Assembly: GCF_009730915.1 (NCBI RefSeq)
Contig: NC_052489.1
Location: 1,612,001-1,676,000 of the forward strand
Source of the DNA: Dioscorea cayenensis subsp. rotundata
Lineage: Eukaryota > Streptophyta > Magnoliopsida > Dioscoreales > Dioscoreaceae
Direction: 5' to 3'
Length of the DNA: 64,000 nt
Of this stretch, positions 1-9,097 are shown piece after piece. Below the pieces are notes generated by a model that worked only from the letters and a program-made list of their open reading frames with translations, was not told the origin of the DNA and made no database searches. Positions within the stretch are counted from its first letter, which is position 1. Every line of letters starts with the position of its first letter. The translations under genes were made by a program, and so were the position numbers.

Positions 1-1430
1 TATACAACCATGATTTTGGCGACTTTGAACAGATACATTTACCTTAAGTTTCCGGTTTGAGATATATTGCTCACTGATTGCCGTCCCCAAGTCCATGGTC
101 AGTAAAAACTAGAAGAGTTAAAAGCAATAATTAGCATTTTAAATACTGAAACGATGAGAATCAGATATCAAATATAATTAGGACTTGGTTCTATGATATA
201 AGCTAAAATGCCGCTGACTCACTAAGAATGAAGTAATGAAAGGAAAAAGATTTAGATGAGAACACTGTCAAGTGTTTACACACAATGCTGCCTCAAACTC
301 ATATCATTGCATTGCCTTGAGAAACAACAAGCTGATTGTTACATGAATGACATCAACTGCTCACATACTTATAGAAAGTAATCATTTTTTTGGGGGGGGT
401 CTAAAACTAAAAATGTGAGATTTTATAGAAGGACATGATGCAGATTCCAGAAGACAACATCTAGGTACAAATACTACAAATTAGTATAGAGGATTCTTGA
501 ACATTGAAGGAAATTCCCATTTCACACAGCATGGAATAATTATAAAAATTAAGCTTCAGGTAACATTATGGGGTAATCTCTTTGCTTCTTTAAGATATGC
601 ACACAATTGTAGATAAAAATTTCCAAGTGAAGCAAATCACTCTTCATTACATTCAACACTCTAACTGTGCAAGCCAAGAACCAAAATTAGTACTTTAATC
701 ACCATCTATAGTAAAGTAAACAAAGAAAAGAATAAAGAGATATCTTTGGTTTTTTCTCAGCAGCATCATAAACAGAAAAAAAAAAATTCTAAACGACATA
801 GTAATTGATATAATCATAAGCTTCATTCATGTCTTTTTGTTAAATGCATTCTAATGAGCTTTTTTTTTAACTAAAAAAATTAACTTTTTATAACCATAAC
901 CAATTACTTAATCAACAACAAATCCACCACCGTTCATGAATCAAAGAAAAAAAGCCAACTTTTTGGGGGACAAAACTCCATACCTGAATCGCCAGTGTAG
1001 ATAGTGTTCAGTGAGAGCAAAACCACAGCAGCAAAACCAAGTCAAAAGGAAAAAACACCAGAATGAGAAAGGTCTCATCTTTTTCACAGAAAACCACTTG
1101 GTTTTCTCCAATCAAACAGCATGGAGGGATCTTGGTTTAGTAATGCAAGAGGCCATGAAGGCAGGAGAAGAAAATGGGGATTTTGGTTGTATCACAGAGG
1201 CTAAGGGATTCAAGGACACATCGAAAAATCCCGTGGATAAGGGATTCCATGGATGATAATTTGGGTATCAACGGAGACAGAGAGAGAGAGAGAGAGAGAG
1301 GCGAATTGAATGCGGAGAGGATTGATGGGAAGAGAGCCCGGCAGAGTACAGTGATGGTGCAAGAAAAGATGGGCCTGGCTTCGTCTCCGTTGAACACATG
1401 TGAGAGAGAGAAAATGACAATGTGTTTATT
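1..1430. other. Non-coding, no gene recognised
   Basis: AT-rich sequence with no convincing coding frame, ending at an assembly gap. A short (AG)n tract lies near 1277-1301. Open frames here are short, low in complexity and resemble no family I know. The purine-rich end could be the leader of a gene hidden in the gap, but nothing shows that. Confidence 0.5.
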
Positions 1431-2430
1431 NNNNNNNNNNNNNNNNNNNNNNNNNNNNNNNNNNNNNNNNNNNNNNNNNNNNNNNNNNNNNNNNNNNNNN
1501 NNNNNNNNNNNNNNNNNNNNNNNNNNNNNNNNNNNNNNNNNNNNNNNNNNNNNNNNNNNNNNNNNNNNNNNNNNNNNNNNNNNNNNNNNNNNNNNNNNNN
1601 NNNNNNNNNNNNNNNNNNNNNNNNNNNNNNNNNNNNNNNNNNNNNNNNNNNNNNNNNNNNNNNNNNNNNNNNNNNNNNNNNNNNNNNNNNNNNNNNNNNN
1701 NNNNNNNNNNNNNNNNNNNNNNNNNNNNNNNNNNNNNNNNNNNNNNNNNNNNNNNNNNNNNNNNNNNNNNNNNNNNNNNNNNNNNNNNNNNNNNNNNNNN
1801 NNNNNNNNNNNNNNNNNNNNNNNNNNNNNNNNNNNNNNNNNNNNNNNNNNNNNNNNNNNNNNNNNNNNNNNNNNNNNNNNNNNNNNNNNNNNNNNNNNNN
1901 NNNNNNNNNNNNNNNNNNNNNNNNNNNNNNNNNNNNNNNNNNNNNNNNNNNNNNNNNNNNNNNNNNNNNNNNNNNNNNNNNNNNNNNNNNNNNNNNNNNN
2001 NNNNNNNNNNNNNNNNNNNNNNNNNNNNNNNNNNNNNNNNNNNNNNNNNNNNNNNNNNNNNNNNNNNNNNNNNNNNNNNNNNNNNNNNNNNNNNNNNNNN
2101 NNNNNNNNNNNNNNNNNNNNNNNNNNNNNNNNNNNNNNNNNNNNNNNNNNNNNNNNNNNNNNNNNNNNNNNNNNNNNNNNNNNNNNNNNNNNNNNNNNNN
2201 NNNNNNNNNNNNNNNNNNNNNNNNNNNNNNNNNNNNNNNNNNNNNNNNNNNNNNNNNNNNNNNNNNNNNNNNNNNNNNNNNNNNNNNNNNNNNNNNNNNN
2301 NNNNNNNNNNNNNNNNNNNNNNNNNNNNNNNNNNNNNNNNNNNNNNNNNNNNNNNNNNNNNNNNNNNNNNNNNNNNNNNNNNNNNNNNNNNNNNNNNNNN
2401 NNNNNNNNNNNNNNNNNNNNNNNNNNNNNN
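1431..2430. other. Assembly gap of exactly 1000 N
   Basis: A run of 1000 N. The round size suggests a placeholder and not a measured distance, so the two sides may not be truly 1 kb apart. Open frames reported across it are artefacts. Confidence 0.99.
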
Positions 2431-2738
2431 AAAGTTATTTATGTATGTTTTTTAATGGTCGTGCTTATTTGTCTATTTTTTTAAAAAATAAAAAGTAATA
2501 AATAATTTACCAGCAATAGACAAAGCCACCTATTCAATCGGAGAAGCATATAGATAATTAAATTGAGTAATGCTATTCATTCCTACCAGACTTCCCGAAT
2601 TGCTAAACCAAATGAAATTGTAGCTGATGTGGCATCCAACAACTCCATATAATCTCTTTCCTAATCAGCAACATTTAAAAAAAAAATAAACAAGACAAGA
2701 TAGGCTGGACGAAATGAAGCCCTAAATCTAGTGTCCTC

Positions 2739-3134
2739 TTGCCCGGCTCCCGGTCCCCCTCTCACCATCCCGGCTCTCCTCTTGCCGTCGTCGTTCCGGC
2801 TCACACGGTTACCGTCCCCGTCCCTGTCCCGGCCCGACTATCACTGTTGCCCCTCCCCACCAACACCGCCGTTGCCGATGACGAGGCCCCGCAGCCCGCC
2901 GTTGATGTCTCCGACATCACAAAGGAGGATAAGGTGAAGTATGGCTTCAAGAAGGCGGAGATGGGGAAGGAGACTTTAGTGGGAACGGTTGGAGGGTTTA
3001 ATCGCCACCTCTTCTCATGCTACAAGTCTCCAGATGTATGGCCCTCTCATCTTGAATCAACGGAGTTTGATCGCCTCCCTGGACACGGCATCGCCTCTCT
3101 CAAGGACAGCAAGGATGATATCAACAAATGGGTC
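2739..3134 (+). pseudogene. Sucrase/ferredoxin-like (AIM32-type) gene fragment
   Basis: The frame reads D-K-V-K-Y-G-F near 2925-2950, then G-T-V-G-G-F-N-R-H-L-F and C-Y-K-S-P-D-V-W-P-S near 2980-3040. This is the start of the thioredoxin-like domain of plant sucrase/ferredoxin-like proteins, whose role is poorly defined. Similarity stops near D-D-I-N-K, where a splice donor would be expected. The frame has no ATG upstream of the conserved block: it is preceded by a proline-rich stretch, and the first in-frame methionine lies inside the domain. No second exon is visible before the 10-N gap at 3474. I read it as a 5'-less, 3'-less fragment. A gene whose later exons were lost to misassembly is also possible. 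Confidence 0.6.
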
Positions 3135-3473
3135 TTCTTTCTTTGCTTTTAGTTTGTGTTTGCTTTCCTTTCTTTTAATTTTTTTTCCATTCAGTTTAAG
3201 ATTGATTGAAAATCTTGATATTTAGTGTTTGATTCGTTGAAAATTCTGATATGAGAAAGAAAATGAAAATCTTGATGTTCATATCATTGTTATCCTTTGC
3301 AATCTCATTGTAGTCACCGCAGTTAATCGTTTATTCAGCATGTTCTTCTAGCTAATTATATGAGTAGGTTTTCTTGTTGTTTAGCTCGGTAAGCAAGATT
3401 CTTGTTGGTCACAGTGAAGTGTTTTCATGTTGGAAGGTAGTTCCTTTTTTGGGATTTTATGGTAATGTTTCAA
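3135..3473 (+). other. Possible intron or flank of the gene fragment
   Basis: T-rich sequence with no coding signal between the sucrase/ferredoxin-like fragment and the small gap. It looks like a plant intron, but no acceptor followed by a recognisable exon is present. Confidence 0.35.
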
Positions 3474-3483
3474 NNNNNNNNNN
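3474..3483. other. Assembly gap of 10 N
   Basis: Ten N at the point where the gene fragment gives way to transposon sequence. The missing left end of the Harbinger element may be hidden or lost at this join. Confidence 0.99.
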
Positions 3484-3700
3484 ATGTGTGAAGGAATTTT
3501 TCTATATAAATTTTTAATTTTGAAAATAAAAACTATCCGTTAGAGTTTTTACTAGCCATTTGGGATGAAAAACTAGCATTGAGTTTTTGAAAACCAGCTG
3601 CTACCAATCTCTCATTTAAAGCCAAATCTCTTTATGCCATTTGTAAACTTATCTCTCTTCATCTTAAATTTTTACTGCCTAAAACTCTTTTGTTTTCGAT

Positions 3701-4970
3701 ATGGATCCGGATCAATGGAAAAAGCTTAATGAGAGATGATGACTGAATTCGTGTCACCATTTTACCAAGTTTATTTCTCGTAAGTTCGAAAGTAGGCCTT
3801 GTCATACATCAATATTAACAGTTGATACATATGTTCAAGAAATTCTTCAAAGGTCACGAGAGTACGTTGTAAGCGTGACTTCGTGATGAGACCTCGTGAT
3901 ATTTCAAGCACATGCTAATTGTTTAAGAGAAAGATTTCTTCTTCGAGCTCGAAAAGGGTTACAATCGAGGAACAACTAGCAATGTTCATGTACACTCTTG
4001 CTCACTAACGCTAGTAATCGTGGACGTGCGAGAACGTTTTCAACATTCAGCGAGAAACAATTAGCTCAGTTATTTTAAAAAGTGCTTGAAGCTATTAATA
4101 CTCTTACGACTACATATATAGAATTGCCACCAACAACTACATCACCAGTTATCCAGAATAATAGACATTTTTCCATATTTCAAGGTTAGAAATCTTTACA
4201 CATACTTTTTATTTATTATTTACGTTTTTTATATAATCTTTTAACAAATCTTATGGGTTTTTTTATTTTAGAATTGTATTGGTGCTATTGATGGAACACA
4301 TGTTCCAATCACTATTTCTTTGGCTTTGCAAGATCCTTATAGAAATAGAAAACAAACATTATCCCAGAATGTCATGGTTGCATGCGATTTTAACCTACGT
4401 TTTGTATATGTTCGGGCTGGTTGGGAAGGTTCTGCTTCTGATGCTAGAGTACTTCAGCATTCAATTGACCAAGGCTTCCATGTCCCCCCCAATAAATATT
4501 ACCTAGTAGATGCAGGATATGCAAATACTCCAAGTTTTATTGCTCCATACCGAGGTGTGCGTTATCACTTACAGGAGCAAGGACGGGCAGGATGTAGACC
4601 AAGTAATTACAAAGAACTATTTAATTTGCGACATGCTTCATTGAGAAATCATGTTGAACGCATTATTGGTGTCTTGAAGATGAGATTTCCTATACTTAAA
4701 GTTGCGACCTTTCATCCAATAGATTCCCAAACTGATATAGTAGTTGCTGCATGTGTCTTGCATAATTTCATACGTATACACAATGGCACGGATGAAATCG
4801 AAGAAATCAGTAATGCAGCTGACGAAGTTACTGTTCCAAATGGAGATGATATATATCAAAATGATGTCAGCGTACTGAACTCTGATCGTACCGCAGGTGC
4901 TCGCAAAAGAGATGAAATAGCAATGCAAATGTGGAATGATTACTGTAACTATCGTAGAAATGTAACTTAA
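3701..4970 (+). pseudogene. PIF/Harbinger transposase (DDE_Tnp_4), broken
   Basis: The last exon is open from an acceptor near 4271 to a stop at 4968-4970. It contains all three catalytic acidic residues in context: G-A-I-D-G-T-H near 4281, L-V-D-A-G-Y near 4502 and H-V-E-R-I-I-G near 4650, followed by the usual V-A-A-C-V-L-H-N-F. Upstream, an M-D-P-D-Q-W start at 3701 reaches a stop after a dozen codons. The stretch 3730-4190 keeps recognisable pieces of the N-terminal region in shifting frames with several stops. The catalytic exon is intact, but the N-terminal DNA-binding part is not, so the protein cannot be made from this copy. Confidence 0.85.
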
Positions 4971-5265
4971 TTGATGTGTAAGTTTATCGATGTTGTTTTA
5001 TTTTAGAGCTGCAATTATCAGTATGTAACTTTATCAATGTTGCATTATTTATAAAATCCTCTTTCTTGTTATAAAGGGATAGGATAGCCACAAATAATTC
5101 ATTTACCTATCAGCAAATAAGCAAGTATATCTCAAATAAATAAATACATGTCATAAACATAATGTCTTACATAAAAGATGCAAGTCATTTAAACATAACG
5201 TCTTACATAAAACATAATGTTTTACATGTAACTAAATATTAAAAACATAAAACATAACATTATTT

Positions 5266-6401
5266 TTAATTAATCATTTGCCGAATCCACAATACTTTCC
5301 GTTCTTCATTGATGAGACTCAAGAAGATTTCACGATTATCCTTATCTTTAAACAATGTTGTAATTTTAACAAAATCTTCATCTGGAAATTGATCACACAG
5401 CACATTAAATGCCGCCATGCATTCTCCAATGGTGTACTTCTCCTCTACTCGGTTCATTTTTATAGCATCAATATATCTATCCGTCTCAGCTCGACGCATA
5501 TCTATATATTGTTCTAGGAATGACTCTTGAACATTTTTTCGCTTTCGGTCCTTTTTCCTTCTTTGCACTTCATCCCCTAACCTTTGTCGGCTAGCACTAC
5601 ATGAGTTTTGGGGTTGTGAAATAACCTTTGTCGGCTAGCACTACATGAGTTTTGGGGTTGTGAAATATTTGGTTGACTGCATGGAGGCTCCACTTGTGCA
5701 AAATCAGGATCCTCTATCTCTATTTCGGTGTAGACAATGATTGGATGGGATCATTTGGAGCCGGAATGCTTGGAGATGGAGTGTCCATTGGCATATTTGC
5801 ATAATAGTCTACATCACGAGAACGCTCTTCCTTCCTGCATATCTCCTCGTGTAATAAATGTACAAATTATTATAAAATATATGAACAAATCTTTAAAGCG
5901 TAACATTAATAAACAACACTTTCTTACCCTCATAAATCTCCTGCAGGGCCGTGAAATATGGAAAGGGTTTTTGATGCCATCTTCTAGCTTCTTTATTTCT
6001 CTGTATATTTTGGTGATTTTGATTAAAATAAATTATTGCACAAAGTTTATAAATTATGTAATAAAAATATATACCTCAAGTAGTGGTGCCCAAACTTCTT
6101 CAGTGGCTTCGACCATATTTTTTTCATAATCCCATCCAAAGCCACTCAATTCGGTAAAACCCTTTAGAAGCTTGTAAATTTTTTTCAACTCTTGCTCTAG
6201 TGCTTTAACTTGTACAACAGTGCATTTTAAATTAGGGAATTTCGTTAGCATGTCACGCAATATTCTATTCCATGCCTCTTTAGTCCATCCATTTTGTGAG
6301 CGGTATGCGGGAACATTATAATCACCTAATAATTTCACTAGATGAGCCCTATGATTTTCATTCCATTTGGCCCTTGTGTCGGTCTTCTCTTGATTTGCCA
6401 T
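5266..6401 (-). pseudogene. Harbinger Myb/SANT-like accessory protein
   Basis: Read on the minus strand, the first exon starts at ATG 6401 and encodes a Myb/SANT-like domain with spaced tryptophans (A-K-W-N-E-N, N-G-W-T-K-E-A-W-N, G-F-G-W-D-Y). It ends near 6074 at a donor-like GTATAT. A later exon (5568-5266) encodes a charged, probably helical C-terminus. In this superfamily the protein helps the transposase enter the nucleus and bind the element ends. The region between the exons holds a 44-bp perfect tandem duplication (5580-5667) and gives no continuous frame, so I treat the copy as degenerate. The two genes share their 3' side, typical of convergent Harbinger layouts. Confidence 0.7.
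5580..5667. repeat. Tandem duplication of a ~44-bp unit
   Basis: Two adjacent identical copies containing CTTTGTCGGCTAGCACTACA lie within the Myb/SANT-like gene of the Harbinger element. They probably arose by local slippage after the gene was inactive. Confidence 0.9.
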
Positions 6402-8020
6402 CTATACAAAGCAATACAAATAATAAGAATTTGATTAGTAAAATAAAATAAAAATAAGTTAGAGAATGTTTTGTGGTCTTCTCTTTAAAGGTTTACATCA
6501 GTTACATGTGCCAAGGTTGATCATGTATTTTGTTCTAGTACTCAGGTTAAGTATATGCTACATTTCTTTCAAAAGTTTTGCACTGACTATTAATTAAAGT
6601 ATGAATGATGGTTCTCCTGATCTTCAGACTGAATGAGTATATGCTACATTTCTTTCAAAAGTTTTCCCGACGAGGTAGTCATGCTATCTGTTTGACCTAA
6701 TTGGGTATTATTATGAATGGATCAATGATCTTTGTACTTAAAGCGTCTCCTTCTTCCATTGAAAAGAAAGCCTCTATAATTTCTGTATTTAAATACACAA
6801 CTCATTAAAGTTTAAGCTCACAACGTTCTAGATTAAAGAATTACATAACGATAAAAAAATATTTTTAAAACATTCTCTAAGATGGAAGTTGTGATGTTGA
6901 TGGTTGGAATGAGATAGACCAGTTCAACTAAGACTAGAGGCTATTCCCAGAAGAAGATAAGTTATTCTTTATGCTAAATAATAAAGAATATTTGCAGATA
7001 ATAGTATGACAAAATCTATTACATTACTCACACTCCATGCATGATAATTGATCAGAATATTACTTAAATTCTCTGTTTTTTTACAAAAAAATTAGTTTTT
7101 GATTAATAAAATGAAATTGCATTCACTGAACATGCATATACTGTTCATCCAAACACACTATTTTGTCTTGACATGACATTCACTGTTTTGCAGGATTGGA
7201 TATTGGGGTGTTAAGTTACTTGCTATTGTCATTCCTCAGGTATTCAACTAATCAATAATAAGGCATGTTATTTGGTTGTGTGAGAGGCTGGCTTATTAAA
7301 TTTTTGGTTGAATTAGTAATCTCTGTTAGCCAAATTAAATCTAAACTATAACTTTTAACAAATTCTGACTAATGTGCCAAATTCATAAGCACAATTAATC
7401 TAGAAATATAATTGCTGTTATACATAGATAAGGCATAACACATGTAGCTATATTGTTTGTCTCATTATTTGATTGGTTTTTAATATGCTAAAACAGCAAC
7501 TAAATGGAATAACTGGTTTTCGATAAAAGTAACACAAAATATATATGGATAAATAAATAAATAAACCTTACTAGTAGTAGCTAAATTTGATCATAGTTCA
7601 TTTGCTTAGCTTGGCTTATCCAAACTATGCACACTCCTAAAGGCAGTAACAGCATATGAAAAACTCCATCAAGCAAATTTCACTTTTCTCTACTTTCCTT
7701 CATTCGCAGGGTTCAACAAATATAATTAACATAAATCATGAATGGCACAGACGTAATCCTGAACACACCCATCTTAACAAAGTCCAAACCAAAGAAAGTA
7801 GATATGTAGAGAAACTCAAATCAAAACAAAATCACAACACTATAACATGGAATTCCCAGCATAAAAACTATAGAGAGAGGAGGAAAGAGAAGTACCAAAG
7901 GCCCTGAATTAGATTGAAGAGGAGATAGAGAGATCGTCGCCAATGATCGGAGCAAGGGAGTGGGGATGCAAGCCCTAATCCAAGGAGGCAAAAGAACAGC
8001 CTAGTGAGCGGTGACCGGGC
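6402..8020. other. Harbinger internal non-coding region
   Basis: No coding signal. It should contain the promoter and leader of the minus-strand Myb/SANT-like gene. A 25-bp block containing GTATATGCTACATTTCTTTC occurs twice near 6550 and 6632. Confidence 0.5.
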
Positions 8021-8080
8021 CGGAGGTGTCATCACCGGACTGGAGGCGTCGTCACCGGACTGGAAGCGTCGTCACCGGAT
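8021..8080. repeat. Three 20-bp tandem units near the Harbinger right end
   Basis: Units at 8021, 8041 and 8061 follow the pattern tGGAgGcGTCgTCACCGGAc with a few changes. Such subterminal repeats can serve as transposase binding sites in DNA transposons; here that is only inference. Confidence 0.8.
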
Positions 8081-8349
8081 CGAAGACGTACCGGCCAGCC
8101 CTACCCTTTTCCAAAGTCGATGGCCCAAGCAGCAAGGTAGCAGCCCCAAACCTCAACTCGAAAAACAAAGGGACAAAATATTTTGGTCTCACCACTTTAA
8201 AATATTCCTATGGAATTCTATGTTTACATAGTAATTTTGCCCTATGAAAACAATGTCCAAACACCCATTACTATAAATTCCTATGTAATATTAAATTTCA
8301 TAGGAATGAACACTATTCCTGTGGAATGTAGGACCATCCAAACAGGGCC

Positions 8350-9080
8350 TTAATAAAATACTTTTTATTATCATAAGGTTTGGTATTGGTTGGTGAGTTA
8401 TTCGCTCACCAAAGATCCACTAATTTAATCCGCCATGAAAAGAGATTAATTGTTTAAATAAATATATTTATTTAATAAAATTACTAATACTAACAAACAC
8501 CCTCTTTTTTTTTTTTTTGGGAAGAGGAGCGGGGCGAACCCACTAGAGACCCAGGGACGTGCACAAGCCTCGGTGGAACAAATGGGGACGAGGCCGCGCT
8601 CACGTGGGCGCTGGAACCATTCGTACACAATCACTATTCATAACTCCCAGAAATATGCCCTCAGCCGAGAATCGAACTCTCACCACTCGATGAGAGCTCT
8701 ATCGGTGACCCGTGTACCGATAGACCCGCAGGTCGTTAGCACTAACAAACACCTTTCATTAATATATTATTACTATTATTCGATGAACGGTGGCCGAATT
8801 ATCACAAAGGCTAATTTAAAGTGGGCTTGCGTGAAAATTTGAATGCACTAATTTAATTAATTATAACTATTGAAATCTATTTCTACTAACACTTACAATT
8901 TAAAATAAAATCAAACACAAAAATAACTTACTAACAGCATCGGTGCTTGTATAATGCTTCAATACCGGTTATACCAATACTGTTCACATAATCTTTCTCC
9001 ATCTGTCTCTCTCATAGTCATGTTCTCCCTATATTTATTTTATTTTTCTAAATGTTTCACTGGATTGACAAAGCCTTATT
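8350..9080. repeat. Unnamed repeat, copy A, left part
   Basis: From 8350 this matches 33253-33480 closely (shared ACCAAAGATCCACTAATTTA versus ACCAAACATCCACTAATTTA), diverges from about 8830, and matches again at 9043-9080 (TTCACTGGATT context) with 33715-33745. It is interrupted by a SINE and ends where the L1 inserted. Copy A continues at 15739. No coding capacity or termini are recognised. Confidence 0.8.
8502..8740 (-). mobile_element. tRNA-derived SINE
   Basis: The insertion is flanked by a perfect 13-bp duplication ACTAACAAACACC (8489-8501 and 8741-8753). The unfilled paralogous site near 33395 carries a single copy, AATAAACACC. On the minus strand it starts AACGACCTGCGGGTCTATCG, has a polymerase III B box GAGTTCGATTCTC (8668-8680) about 40 bp downstream of an A-box-like region, and ends in a run of 14 A (8518-8505). 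Size, promoter boxes, tail and duplication all fit a plant SINE. It is non-autonomous and presumably moved by L1-type machinery. Confidence 0.88.
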
Positions 9081-9097
9081 ATTTTTGTTAGAATAAA

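Larger units (their letters stand above)
3484..8349. mobile_element. PIF/Harbinger transposon, decayed, left end not found
   Basis: It carries the two genes typical of autonomous PIF/Harbinger elements: a DDE transposase on the plus strand (3701-4970) and a Myb/SANT-like protein on the minus strand (6401-5266), in convergent orientation. The right end is clear. The sequence ends ATCCAAACAGGGCC at 8336-8349, the inverted form of the GGCCCTGTTTGGAT terminus common in this superfamily, and is followed by TTA, the usual target triplet. The matching left terminus is not in the window; the start given is simply the first base after the 10-N gap. Both genes are disabled. The right flank lies inside repeat copy A. 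Confidence 0.8.

Noticed and set aside
1174..2498. Long open frames of 436 and 358 codons
   Set aside because: They run through the 1000-N gap and are open only because N has no stop.
8502..8740. A true tRNA gene
   Set aside because: B box is present, but no cloverleaf could be drawn, and the A-tail and target duplication identify a SINE.
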